Below are positions 51,201 through 62,662 of a DNA stretch of 64,000 nucleotides, piece after piece. The notes beneath the pieces were generated by a model. That model was not told where the DNA came from and made no database searches. It worked only from the letters and a program-made list of their open reading frames with translations. The position numbers were made by a program, and so were the translations under genes. The first letter of the stretch is position 1. Each line of letters opens with the position of its first letter. The DNA comes from Sarcomyxa edulis (Eukaryota > Basidiomycota > Agaricomycetes > Agaricales > Mycenaceae). The stretch spans positions 1,364,001 to 1,428,000 of the forward strand of contig QUOL01000006.1 in assembly GCA_009761415.1 (NCBI GenBank), in the 5' to 3' direction.

Positions 51201-52066
51201 GATGCAAATACGGGCGCTTCGTCCGGTGGTCGCGCAAGGTCAGTCTCCAGTATCGTATGGTACTGTACGCTCTCTGATGCACATCACAGTCCCGCTCAAG
51301 GAGCCGTCTTTTCACTCTTGGCCCTAAAGTCAGTGTCAATGTCTTATTATTCCAGAAAATGCTGAAAGATGTGTTTCTGTTTCATTATAGCCTCACAAAT
51401 CGAACAATAACCGTTCCACCCCCGAGCTCTACTGGTAAACCTTCCTCCGATAAGAGCCCTTCCAATGCAGGGGCAATTGCAGGAGGTGTCGTCGCAGGAT
51501 TTGTTTTCTTGGCTGCTTTCGTAGCAGGGTCTTTACTGTTCAGGAGACGGCGAAAGAGACATATTCAGAAGAAGGAACCAATCGACATGACGGCGTCTTA
51601 CGATGTTCAATTGCAGCCACAGCGTCCCATCGATCTCAATACCTATACTACGCATCAACTGGCGCCTATCGTCACCCAGCCGTACCCAAAATCACAAAGG
51701 TATAGTGATGCGGGCAGTATGCCAAATCCCTGGGGAGGCTCGGAAGTTGGATCGAGTTCTCAGAATCTTGTTGTCAGAAGCGAGTCTCAATACCACCAGG
51801 AGAGCTCGCGTTCATACCCTGTTTCTATCGCACCTCCATCGACATATCCCGGCTCCGCAGCTGGTGATACCACGGAGCAGCTGCGTACCGAGGTGGAGAC
51901 TTTACGGAGAGAGATGCAGAATATACGAGCGCAGAGAACCGTTATGTACGTGAACGAGGTAGACGAAACTCCTCCGCCTGAGTACATACCCTCGGAGGCA
52001 GCTTCATCTTCATCTCCCACCGACAGTACACCTCCTTCTATCCAGCCTCGTCCTCGGAAGTCGTGA
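48220..52066 (+). CDS. glutaminase A-like secreted protein with C-terminal TM anchor
   Basis: Fungal glutaminase GtaA-type family (DUF5127-DUF4965-DUF1793 arrangement); by family it hydrolyses L-glutamine to glutamate outside the cell. The start at 48220 gives MSRCRALLSFLALAVGVTSQ, a signal peptide, then FFPAAVPLAVRSPYLNVWQ, HPPNSWPVFW, GWSGYIRIDGSSFVWLGD, GQDIAVRGQFTSNGK, DFPVFGHAVDLGNI, the DYADL-type block ANYADLVSLGTRQAMGGMDI, LYASFPMFLYLNATLGGLLL, PYPNSFAAPDIG-like NSFAAPDIG, GNMLIMALAHARISGD, NLAIKGIIGIEAMSEI, FGLIYNLYADRLLG, FGFSFDNS and SPAQGAVFSLLAL. After a Ser/Pro linker comes a TM helix (AGAIAGGVVAGFVFLAAFVA) followed by RRRRKRH and a cytoplasmic tail of about 170 residues ending PRPRKS. 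Some 20 short introns. The anchor and tail are additions to the basic enzyme. Confidence 0.85.
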
Positions 52067-52918
52067 TCTTGAATTGTGTATACCCTGTATATATATATCT
52101 CAAAAAAAGCAAAGGATAACGTGTGGCTGGTATGTGCATACCAGGGGTATCTACTCGCCTCTTTCTCTAGTATTCAACTCAACAAGCTCGAGGGAGAGGT
52201 AATCATGCCAAACATTTAGGATGTTGTCCCCAATAGGTTGTATAGTTATCTCACCGTCTCCCACTGTCCATCAGCGAAGCGCTTGAGAACGTCCAACGTG
52301 ATGACGTTCAGGAGAATGCCTGTCGCTGAGACGTCAGTGTTCACTAAACTCACTATTCTCGTAGCAGAGTGTTCGATGTCCAAAGTTAGCTATATCAAAA
52401 CATTACAGTCTCTCGGTTCCTTTAGTTGCAACAGGTATGGCAATAAGGATACCGCCCCCGAATTGCAGATGTTCAAGCCTGCAGGATCAGAGGCGAAAGA
52501 GAATTGGAAAGATCCAGAAGATAGCCACATTTCGAGTGTATAAGATAAGAATCGAAGAACTTGCAGGCACAAACCCCTGAGCCTCGTCTCTTCGAGTAGA
52601 GCCGAGTACCATGAACAACGTGCGACCGGTGGAGGCATTCGATGTTCCTCGTTCGTGGACCTACGTGATTTTTATTCCCAACGAGTACAACAGCGTGACC
52701 TACTCAGACAAGGACTTCATTTCCCGCTAGAACAAGACCATTCGAGCCTGTCAGTGCCTTCGGAATGCGCCACGATAGAACCGCACGCACCTCCACATTG
52801 CATCGCGATATCTCTCCTCTCAAGAAGATCAAACGAGATAGCTGTGCTTCCGCTCCACGTCGCGGGAGGGGATAAAGCCTACCAGGTAAATTGACTTGAG
52901 TGTGAGCCGTGTCGGGTA
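52067..52918. other. intergenic, fragments only
   Basis: Between the glutaminase-like gene and the DUF6534-like gene. On the minus strand, short protein-like pieces appear (SATGILLNVITLDVLKRFAD then GQWETVR stop near 52250; MWLSSGSFQFSFASDPAGLN near 52550), but no joined model was convincing. Part of this stretch may be the untranslated or alternatively spliced 3' end of the DUF6534-like gene. Confidence 0.4.
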
Positions 52919-54913
52919 TCAAAGGCAAAAGTAAACAGCCTGAGTAGCACATACCTCCGTTCGTCCCTCGTCCCCTGAATGTTGATCGGAAGCAGTCTTC
53001 TCCAGATCGCCATTGAAGTGGAGTGCTGACGTGTTGATATCAACCCTTTTATCCAGACTGCGAAGCCAGTTCCGCGCGTTGCACCTGAATGACGGTGTGA
53101 GTTTGGCCCACGGCTGCTCAGAGCTCGTGTCAGCAGAGCCACTCACATGGCTAAAAATGAGTTGGTATACACTGATAGTAGGGGGACCCGAGTTTGTGAT
53201 GCAGTAGAGGTACGTATTGAATCAAAGCTTACATCTCGTTATCGAAAACTCCATTCCAAGATACAGCAGGGATTTTGGACGGACGGCATACTGCAATGTA
53301 TTTTAGAGTTGATAGGAGCCCTGTATAATTTTGGCATACCAGAATAATATACGTGATGGCAGCCAGACTTTTGGGAAGTCACGAATCAGTTGAACGATCC
53401 CAAGGCAGAGTGTGGGAAGCGATACCGACGTGGTCAAGAGCCCAGTGCTGACGACATACTGAATGAGCGCGTATGCAACATCATCCATCCTAAGATAATG
53501 GGATGGAAGGCATGAGACGTCGACATGTTTATAGCTCAAACATATCGTAAAAATCACCTTCCGTAACCCGTGATACTCCGATGCAGCAGCAGAAACATGA
53601 CTGCTGCTATAGCACCGTCGATAAGAGCCGAGACACTGAACCCCGAGTATATAACCCACTGCAGTCAACCGATCAGTGCAACGAGAGAGAAACGCGCCAA
53701 TGGAAGACCACAGACTTCGAAACCGGCAAAACTGATGACATCTACAAGTCTATTGCTGTTGCTGAAGGATAAAATAAGAGATTCGACGATGGAGTGCGCC
53801 ATAATGATGAGACCCACATCTCGATGATGAATACTAAAAACGTGAAGATGTGTTTTATTCAGTAGAGGGACGCATTATGAGCTTGTCGGAAATTTTACTC
53901 ACGCAAACCAACACCTGAATAGTCATGCGACGCGTCAATGGCCAAGCAGTATGCCCGCATCAGCTAATTAGATACACACCTAATGCCAAAATGCCGGTCC
54001 CTATACAACCAACCTGTAGTTTTGAATAGGATCAGATAATTGACCCACGTGTATAATTGAGGTGAAGTTGTACCAAGAGCACGGATTCCCATCGGCGGCT
54101 CAGGAAAAGACTCTTTGAGACTGTTCATCGCGTGCGACTGTCAGACCGTCATCAAGGGCAGAGATTTAAATGCTTACATTTCCATATTCTTATGAGATAC
54201 AGGCTGTCAACGACCACATCAGTGATGGATCCACCAGATAAACCTATTCGGGAGCACCTTTGGACAAGCCAGACGACGAGAACCTATAATAGCAAAGTTG
54301 AAAGAGATAGCGCGGGGCATGGCGAGCAAAAATACCGACATGGGTTGTGCCTACGGCCTGCAGACGAAGAGTCAGAAGACTTACTCGCGAGAGAGCGGCA
54401 GGCTCCAGACCTTGAGACTCCTGATCGTACAATAAGTCCCGTTGAATATGAAAAAGGAAAGACAAAACGAACCAAATAGGCTGGTTAATTGCATCCGTAT
54501 CTCCAAAGTTTTTGATAAGGTAGAAGTACATCATATGAATTGAGAAGATGAGATGAAGCAGGTCAAGAAGGCTAAAAGAAAACAATCAGAAACCCGCTGG
54601 GGCTGGATTGAGAAGCTCAATAAACGGACCCGAGACTAGCGACCTGCTCCAGAATGTTCATCATTCCCTGGCTATACTGTATACAAGAAAATGAACGGGG
54701 ACATACCGCCAACTTTTTAGAGATAGAATCATTCCAATAATTGCTGAAATATTGGTACGTCTGCAACGCGGTAATACCAAAAAGTCTGCGGAAGAGATAA
54801 GCATCAGTTTCTGAGATCGAGGGCCCAATTGTCGTCCAGACCAACATCGCTCCAATTACAAAGCCCAAGAAGGTGACACCGAGAGTTTCTCCAAGGTCGA
54901 CGCCCGTCGTCAT
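52919..54913 (-). CDS. DUF6534-type seven-TM membrane protein
   Basis: The start at 54913 gives MTTGVDLGETLGVTFLGFVI and splices as GAI-LFGITALQTYQYFSNYWN (donor GTTGGT), then KLAVASLG-LLDLLHLIFSIH, MMYFYLIKNFGDTDAINQP, VVVDSLYLIRIWK, the LSRRW block, LVGCIGTGILALG, WVIYSGFSVSALIDGAIAAV, MFLLLHRSITGYGR, MDDVAYALIQYVVSTGLLTT, SVSLPTLCLGIVQL, YAVRPKSLLYLGMEFSITR, VYTNSFLAM and LNARNWLRSLDKRV. The order of hydrophobic segments and the S-x-LID, GLLT and LNAR blocks are those of the large Agaricomycete DUF6534 family, whose function is unknown. The end is uncertain: read-through after GDEGRTEV stops at 52919, but a further exon is possible. A truncated relative lies at 46910-47225. Confidence 0.75.
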
Positions 54914-54916
54914 CGC

Positions 54917-55267
54917 TCACTGCAAAAACAAAGAGATGTTGAGAGGAAAGCGGCGATGGGGACGATAATTGACAACACGGTGCGTATGACATGATGTCGA
55001 GCCGTAGACCGTGGCAATGGTGGCATCAATGACATTGCCATCGGAAGCATCAGGACTCCTCGTGTTGCTTGACAAAACTGCAGGCAAGCTGTCAAACTCG
55101 CGCTCACTCGCGATCAGGGAGGAAACGAGTTCGGAACCGAGTTTCAACCTGCCCAAATCCTGGCCCGCGTTAGATATATCCAGAATAAGTACATCGTCGA
55201 AAATGAGCATCATTATTGTCAATACAATAAAAATTCTCATCTTCGAGACGTCTATCCGAAAGGTCAT
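54917..55267 (-). CDS. possible small signal-peptide ORF overlapping the DUF6534 promoter
   Basis: An unspliced frame of 116 codons starting ATG at 55267 (MTFRIDVSKMRIFIVLTIMM then LIFDDVLILDISNAG) and ending LNISLFLQ at 54917. The segment from the second Met looks like a secretion signal. No similarity is recognised, it ends 4 bp before the next ATG on the same strand, and it may simply be the leader region of that gene. Confidence 0.25.
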   Translation of the reverse strand: MTFRIDVSKMRIFIVLTIMMLIFDDVLILDISNAGQDLGRLKLGSELVSSLIASEREFDSLPAVLSSNTRSPDASDGNVIDATIATVYGSTSCHTHRVVNYRPHRRFPLNISLFLQ

Positions 55268-55705
55268 CTATAGACGCCGAGCAATAAGTAGTCGAAGCTG
55301 AGCGCTGGACTTCGAACGACGAACGCAGCAAAGTTCTCAAACAAGTTGGTGAGTTGGTAACTTGGTGAACAGTCGGACTCGGAGCCGGCCATCGCCGGCA
55401 TCCTACCGTACGCAACCGTACGCGGAGGCCTCGGCCTACGATCTGGCCGATCAAGTGCATCGTGACCGTGACGCGTTTATGTTCCAATTATGTTCCCGTT
55501 AATTTCAAGCTATAATCAGAACGATGGACGTGCCAGTTTTTCTGTTTCCACAAGAAGCGGTGGGATCCAGGCCGGCAAGCTTCTGTGGAAGAAACTGGTA
55601 CGTTTGGGGATAAACACACGATAAATAGAGGGAAATCGGACCCGTAGATCTATCGTTCTACCTGTCCAAGTTCTCGCTACTCAGAGCCTATTCTTCCTTG
55701 CAGCC
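55268..55705. other. divergent promoter region
   Basis: About 440 bp between minus-strand and plus-strand starts. It includes a GC-rich palindromic stretch near 55385-55425 (GGCCATCGCCGGC, CCGTACGCAACCGTACGCGG). It serves as the promoter for the gene at 55706; a TATA-like ATAAATAG lies at about 55622. Confidence 0.4.
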
Positions 55706-56371
55706 ATGTCGACCTCAGACTCTTCTTCTACTCACTGGTCGAACCAGGAGGACGTGAAAGCCATCTTCGAAGATGCATCGACTCTAACAGATAAGACTAC
55801 CCCCGAACAACTTGCACCATACATCGCTCTTGACGATTGGGTCAGAAGCCTGAGTGGCGATAAAGTATGTTATACACTTGAGCTGTCTCGGACATACCCA
55901 AGGCCGTATTGTTGACCGTCTATTATCTTACAGGAGTGCCCCAGCATTCAATGTTTCGTGAAACTCCCCTCCCGTCTCGATCCCAGACGCATCCAGCCAT
56001 ACTGTCGCGCTCCGCGCAAACTTCACTTTGGCATAGCCGTAGATAACGAGACACTCATCCGATGCGCGTCGCGTTTGGATGTCCCCGTTCCTGGTTCAAA
56101 AGGTGCCAGCCGCACAAAATTGCTTCACTCGACTATCGCTCGTCCGGGGTACGACATAGCTCGAGCTCTGACCAGTATCTGCAACCACCGCGTCCAATTC
56201 CGGTATGCAGCTGGTCCAGATGTGAGCCATGTATTTGCCTTGTACAGCAACTACGAGTTACACAAGCCTCACCCGATCGACGAAAACGAGGAGATGATTG
56301 TAGCGATTATCAATCGCGTCTTGGGGCTTAACAAGAAGCCAATGTGGTATTACGATGGATACAGTTTCTGA
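55706..56371 (+). CDS. hypothetical protein, two exons
   Basis: Exons 55706-55864 and 55934-56371 (intron GTATGT...TTACAG) give about 198 residues. The protein starts MSTSDSSSTHWSNQEDVKAI then FEDASTLTDKTTPEQLAPYI and ends LGLNKKPMWYYDGYSF. The middle (QCFVKLPSRLDPRRIQPYCR, RFRYAAGPDVSHVF-like region) has no domain I recognise. No signal peptide or TM. It is soluble, acidic at the N-terminus and basic in the middle. Two in-phase exons with good splice sites and a clean ATG preceded by a plausible promoter support a real gene. Function unknown. Confidence 0.6.
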
Positions 56372-57979
56372 TCAAATGGCTGTGGTAAGTCGTTTATTTT
56401 ATATGTTAGGTGTGTCGAAGCACTGATTTACTTGCATTACTGGGCAGCCTTTCAGGAAATGAACTTCGAAATGCTCGCGCACCTCGCATCTCCATATTTC
56501 CTTTCGATACCCCGACTCGTCGCGCTATGCACTTATGTACGCCACTATATAATATATGCCACTCTTACTTGATCATATCCACATGATACATCGTCATCGT
56601 CTAGAGGTCCCTCAGTGCACTCTCGAACATGTTGAGCTCGAGTTCTCAAGGTCCCGACAATTTCTTGAGACTCCACGCAAAAAAAATCAGAAATATGCTG
56701 TTACATGATAACTATCTGGGCGATCTACTGACAATGATTAGTTCGCTGTCGGGCACTATTGTCCTTAGTGTTCCGCAAGATGCATCTGTCGATTCCCCAC
56801 AAGTGAAGAAGAAAAGAAGCTGAACATGCCGTGAAGTACTATCGTTATCGGAAGCCACTCCGGAGCGTCTCCGAATCGAGAGTGAGAGTCCGAGAACATC
56901 CAATCCACTGGGGTAGACTCTAGCATAGACTGTCTACGTAGACTAGGTACGCGAGATAACATAATCCGTCATTTCCGGCTTGTTACCGGGTGATCGATTT
57001 GATGATGTGACATTGTCACACAATTCGGCGGCGCGGCGTTGACATCGCAACCTTGGCGGGTGTAAGTAAACTCGTTTTCGCTGTCTAGGACAGCGAGGAC
57101 ACTATTTGTGATATCTACAAAGCAAACATAATGCAATAACTCAAAAATGTTCAACGGTCTGACTAGCACTTGTGACCAGGACTAAAATAGTACGCGTTCT
57201 TGGCGCGTCTGCAATATTCCGATCATCCCGACAACTGTTGAGGTGCGTCGGGGGTCGTGCGCCTCAGCGACGACAAGGACACTACAAACTACAAATTTCT
57301 CATAATATATCTAAGTTCTCTTGTTACTTGACCTTCAATAAAAGCCGGAAATTTATCATTTATTGTAACAAAGATAGTTGATTTTGATAGCGAGCGTCGT
57401 CACCGCCGCCGACAGTGACCAGCAACGTTGCACGACGCGAGTGTTGATGATCGCTTATGTCCACATCAGCAAGAAGCGACGGGCATACGACGTCGACGGA
57501 GGTAACGGACATACGGAGATGGCATGTGCCCATTGTTGTCCGAATTTGGGCATATACCCGATGATGCGTCATTGTTTGGTGTTGCCGGAGTCTACGTAGA
57601 ATAGTCTACCCCAGCGGACTGGAAGTTCTGGAGAGTCCGGTGAGAGTCGAATTTAGACTGTTGGACTGGAGGCGAGGCAGACTCGGGGTCTTCTGAATAA
57701 CTTCTGTGACCCAATCGCAAATAATCTGTCCACTAGGGTTGCAGAAGGACACGATGGGGAGGTTGAGGGTTAGTTGGGAGTGATCGACGTGGATGATCGA
57801 TGAGAAATTCGACCGGCGGTAAATATTTAATCACGCGACAAGACGACGCGTCAGACGCGTCGAGAGCTTCGGACAAATGAAAACAAAAAGAACAATCGAT
57901 CATTGATGTACGTACACCAAAGGGGCACAAGCATGTCGCCTTTGCTTGCTACACTGAATTTCTCCATCACTCATCGCTG
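56372..57979. other. gene-poor stretch
   Basis: About 1.6 kb. A frame near 56455-56625 reads EMNFEMLAHLASPYFLSIPR and VPQCTLEHVELEFSRSRQFL, which resembles the leucine-rich part of F-box proteins, but there is no F-box and no complete model. The rest shows nothing. Confidence 0.4.
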
Positions 57980-59626
57980 TTACGCCATTGCTGTCTTCCA
58001 GTCGAAATCACCAGCACAGGTTGTGACGAGGCTTTCCAACTGAGAGTAGCTTGGACTCTTCTTCTGGCTAGCGGTATACCATGCAGCTACGAGCTCTTTG
58101 CCAGGGGGGACAGCGCTACATATGACTTGGTGTGTCGTGACGTACGTGAGCTTAGCTATGGCTGATTGCTTGATTATAGCGTACTGCCAAAAGTCTGGGG
58201 CGAGACCGGCTAGAAGACATCGGAATAGGTTAATCATACGCATAGAGTATACTTGGTGTCATAGCAGCCACTCACCATCAGAGTGAGGGTTATTCATCGG
58301 GCTACATTGTGGTTTTGGTTTCAGTCAAGATTATCTGTAAAGGGACTCGAAAGGGAACATACGCAGTCAGCATGTCATTATCGCTCATGATCTTGTCGAA
58401 AGTAGGGTTGGAGTGCGACTCTTTGTCGTAGTCGAGGAACTGCAGTCATACAGACAAATAAGTCGACTGGCCGTACCAAGGGTTCTCGAGTACGTACCTG
58501 CTTGTACTCGTCATCGTCTTTGAAGTCTTTCACTTCCATGCTGGAAATAGGGTAATCAAATTAGACCAGACCTCGTGGAACTAAAATTTGCAGACAAACT
58601 CAGATCCGGCCCATGCATATTCTGTCAAAAAAGTGAGAGTCAGATACAAGCGGGATAGAATCGGCATAACTACTTACCAAGGACATACACAAAGTCTCTC
58701 GTTCTGGGACCAGGCTGGTCATTTCTGCATCCGAATTGAGCAGCAGCAAGTAGACTGTCGGTTAGATAGAACCCCCCGGTGACCCCAGCTGAGATATGAC
58801 AAATAGAGTGAGCAAAGGGTCCGACCGTCAAACAAATTACGCGTAGAACGTACAAACTGCGACATCGTGCAAATCGCCATGCTTGATAACACTGAGATCG
58901 ATCTTCGACTTGAGAGCGTCAGCGTCGGTCTTTTCGCTTGTACCGTGGAACAACGTGATGTCGCTCTTCCCAGGCGGGTGTACGACACCAGCCCGTTTGC
59001 TTAGTTTAGAGCCTTTCGAGCCTGTTTTAGAGCCACCTGTGTTTGTAGGTGATAAGCAGAGACAGCAAGGACAGATGTGTGGGAGGGAGATAACTACCTT
59101 TTGAAGTTGAATTGCCTGATCCTGTCTTGCCTCCAGAGCCTACTATACTGCTGAGGTTAGGACACTAGTAGATGTGTTGTGTAAGATCGGTGTTGATATG
59201 TTCTCAGACTATTCGAACTCACAGATGAACCTGACCCGGTGGCAGACGTCGTCGTGTGCGTAGCGGTTCCAGTCCCATGTGCAGAACTGCTGGTTGTGGT
59301 TGTGGTTGCAGTCGTAGTATGATGACCACCAGCAGCTACAGACTAAATGGTATCATCAATAAGAACTGAATCAAGGGCCACTCGATATATAGTTACCGTG
59401 CTGGTCCCGACTCCTGAAGTTGTTCCCTTTCCACCAGTACCACCTTTACCACCGGTTTTTCCTTTGCCAGCCCGAGCTTGAATGGTCTACAGAGCGTAGT
59501 GTATCCGTCAATGACTGTCGTTATGAATGAATAGCTGGGACGTACTCCTGCATTGTCATCATCGAGGGGGGCACTCAAAGCTAGGAGAGCAAGGCCAAGA
59601 GTAACGTAGAGGGATGAGAAGCGCAT
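57980..59626 (-). CDS. secreted Ser/Thr/His-rich linker protein with ART-like domain, paralogue 3
   Basis: Inverted relative of the genes at 1676 and 5763. The start at 59626 gives MRFSSLYVTLGLALLALSAP then LDDDNAG, a Gly/Lys stretch (KTGGKGGTGGKGTTSG), a His/Thr stretch (GGHHTTTATTT, HGTGTATHTT), and the C-terminal domain. Its blocks are VVHPPGKSDITLFHGT, KIDLSVIKHGDLHDVA, GVTGGFYLTDSLLAAAQFGC, MEVKDFKDDDEYKQ, NPTFDKIMSDNDML, LAPDFWQYAIIKQSA, CSAVPPGKELVAAWY and DWKTAMA, stop 57980. All introns seen in paralogue 2 are at the same places. The His (FHGT) and Tyr (YLTD) positions are preserved in all three copies. It lies next to the eEF1B gamma gene, far from the other two, so the family did not spread by simple tandem duplication. 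Confidence 0.8.
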
Positions 59627-59680
59627 GATGTAGTTGTGATCGTGATCGTGATGATAAGGAGAGAGAAAAGTAGAGTTTTC

Positions 59681-59752
59681 TTTTCTGACCAGCAGAAAAG
59701 ATGAGGAGTACCTGACTTGGGGAAAAGGTGTACCGTCCCCAAGCCTTATATA
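59681..59752 (-). promoter_or_regulatory. TATA box and palindromic leader element, paralogue 3
   Basis: On the minus strand, TATATAA (59746-59752) is followed by CAAGTCAGGTACTCCTC (59703-59719) and TTTTCTGCTGGTCAGAAAA (59681-59699), the same as at 5647-5715. The 5-nt loop and 7-bp arms are unchanged. Confidence 0.65.
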
Positions 59753-60488
59753 CCGGCCAGTGGGTGAGGGGGCAATGTAGATTGTCTCCAAAGCGCATGA
59801 CGGATAGAATAGACTGCGTAGCAAGCACACCGGAAGGGGGGAAAATAAATGAGTAACATGCTTCGTAAAACCCTTAGTAGAGCCTTTCAGTGGTCTGAAA
59901 CCCGGAGATTGTCATCACCGTGGTACATATGCTTATCGTATATGGGGGTGTAGACAAGGTCGTTGGCTTGGCGGTCACTGATGTAGGATACGATGTTCAT
60001 TCGAAGATTTTCAGTCTTCACAGGGAACGCGTGCCGAGATTCGAGAGACATTACGAAATCCCCCCTTCTCAAAAATCTGCTGGCTTGATAGATATCTTAG
60101 TTGATAAAAAATCTCTCAGATGGCAGACGCACTCACATATACTGGATACTGTAATCTTGTCGTCTGACGCCCATAACGCTCACTTCTTCATTCTCTCCCG
60201 TGATAGCCGCCGTTCACCGTCGATGTTGCCATTCTCGGCCATCCGGATGAGGATCGACAACGACAAGCGACGTTTCAGTGCCGTGTTACCAAAAAGTAAG
60301 TACGAACCTCATCCAGTCGATACTTGGTCGAAACACAGCTCGAAGCCCGAGTCGCCGAGTCGGCGCGTTGCAATGAAGATTCGAAGTCATGTGATGCGCG
60401 TTACGCTCTTCTCGCCCGACGCCGTCTGAGGTCTCCGGATCGAGAAACCCCTTTTGTGTAATTCGAGCTACTTCGAGCACTGCACGAA
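59753..60488. other. divergent promoter region
   Basis: About 730 bp between the minus-strand ART-like gene and the plus-strand eEF1B gamma. It holds both promoters. The frame 59920-60429 has no similarity. Confidence 0.4.
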
Positions 60489-62120
60489 ATGTCTATCGGA
60501 ACACTGTGGACCATCCTTCGCCAATACAAAGGCAAAACTGTATGTTTCGACCATCAAACCATCGGTAGATTAAGTACTCTAACTGATCCTAGATCAACTA
60601 GATCCGAGCTGCTGCTGCCCTCGGAGGATTGGCTATTGACCTCCCCACGAATTACACACATTACCAGGACAACAAGAAGCCCGAGTTTCTTGAAAAGTTT
60701 CCTCACGGAAGAATTCCTGCCTGGGAAGGAAAGGATGGATTCAAGTTGTTCGAAGGTGCTGCTATCGCACGTTACAGTGAGTCATAATGCTTTTCTAATG
60801 GATTTGAGACAGATCTCGTCCCAATCCTCAGAGATTGGCTCTCTTTGTTTCTAACATCGTCACTAACTCGTCGGTTTTTCATAGTATCCAGTCTAGCACC
60901 TAACTCTGGTCTCCTTGGACATGACCACAAGGATGCGGCTCTTATTGACCAATGGGTTCATCTCGCAGAGTCAGAAGTTGACGATTACACAACTTTCATC
61001 ACACAGCTCATCGACGGAAGACTCAGTCCTTACTCGAAACCCGTGTGTCCATTTTACTTTTCGCATCACATGTTCTTGAACACTCATATTTTCCCAAAAG
61101 TTACACAATACCTTCCTAGAGCGTCAGCTACGCACTCTCTACACACTAGAAGCCCATTTGTCTACCCGCACTTTCTTCGTTGGCGAACGCATCACCCTAG
61201 CGGATCTTACTATCGCTTCCTACCTCCAACGCGCCGTCTGCACCACAGTCGATGCCCCCCTACGTGCTAAGCTTCCTAATCTCATCCGTCATCTTGAGAC
61301 CATTGTCAATCAACCTGAACTCAAAGAAATCTACGGAGAAACAGTGTACGTTGAGAAGGCTGTCCAATACACCCCTCCTCCTAAGGAGAAAAAGGAACCC
61401 AGACCCGCTCCAGCAGCTGCCCCCAAGGCAGAGAAGAAGCCCAAAGCAAAGGCGGCTTCTGACGAGGAGGATGAGCCTCTCGTTCCCGAAGAGCCGAAAG
61501 CCAAGAACCCCCTTGACGACCTCCCCAAGTCCACCTTGAACCTCGAGGAATGGAAACGCGCTTACTCCAACAAGGAGACCCGTGGTGCTGGCGGCGCTCT
61601 GGAGTGGTTCTACGAGAAGTACGTATCCCCTCTATCTGAACTTCTTCCGATCGTTACTTACGACGGATATTTCTGTTTTGGTTCTGCTTAGCTACGACAA
61701 ATCCGGTTTCTCCGTCTGGCGCATGGACTTCAAGTACAACGAGGAGCTCACACAGACATTCATGTCATCCAACCAGATTGGTGGATTCTTCAACCGTCTC
61801 GAGGCTTCCCGCAAGTACCTCTTCGGTTCCGTCGGCGTCCTCGGATCTGCAGGTGACTCCATCATCGCTGGTGCTTTAATCCTACGAGGACAGGAGGCCA
61901 AGCCCGTCGTCGAGGTCGCTCCTGATTGGGAATCGTACTCGTTCACGAAGCTCGATCTCGAAGATCCCGCACAGAAATCTTTCTTTGAAGGTGCTTTGGC
62001 TTGGGATTTGGAGGTAGAAGGAAAGAAATGGGTCGATGGCAAGAACGTGAGTCTTTCATTCTACTCAAAAAATATTTGAGGTATAACTGACCGACTCCTT
62101 CTATCATTCAGTTTAAGTAG
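60489..62120 (+). CDS. translation elongation factor 1B gamma subunit
   Basis: eEF1B gamma, the structural subunit of the guanine-nucleotide exchange complex for eEF1A. The ATG at 60489 gives MSIGTLWTILRQYKGKT, then a GST-like N-terminal domain (FLEKFPHGRIPAWEGKDGFK, LFEGAAIARYISSLAPN, TFFVGERITLADLTIASYLQ), a Lys/Pro/Ala/Glu-rich hinge (PPPKEKKEPRPAPAAAPKAE) and the conserved C-terminal EF1G domain (NPLDDLPKSTLNLEEWKRAY, SNKE, GFSVWRMDFKYNEELTQTFM, SSNQIGGFFNRLEASRKYLF, WDLEVEGKKWVDGKNFK). The last three codons are in a final exon after GTGAGT...TTCAG, stop 62120. About 410 residues and five or six introns. Complete. Confidence 0.95.
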
Positions 62121-62662
62121 ACTGTCCTCGATACATGTTTGATATCTTGTTTTGTATAGAAGGGGATGGATAGTTAAATCAAGGAGATTTCATTACACAA
62201 GTCGAACTTGCATTCTACCTTCCATGCGCTATACTCTCGAAACATCCGTGTGGTATCCAATGTATGGATATATCCTGGCTGGTATACTTGCCGAAGCCAG
62301 TCGACTGGGGTTGTTTTTCCAAGCGTTGCGTACTCTGTTACGTCAGATAAGCCATAGCCAGCGCGAATAGTGTACCCCAGGTTTCACTTTAGTCCGTACA
62401 TCGAGACGGGACGTACGTCGTGGGCATGCCACATTGAGGGTTAGTCGAAGTAAAAGTCAGCCGCTGATCAACCCCAATCAGAGCTCCTCTACTCAACATT
62501 TCCTGGCGATCTATTTGTTGTACGGTTCTGGCTGGAAATCAATCATACTTCGTTGAACACGAGGAAAACTATATTGCAATGCATGGGTAGCTGAACCTAG
62601 GTGGGCAAGATGGGTCAGAATAATATACAATTGCAACATACGTCCCTCCAGTAACAAGCATT
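62121..62662. other. intergenic between convergent 3' ends
   Basis: About 540 bp of 3' flanks. Nothing recognised. Confidence 0.5.
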
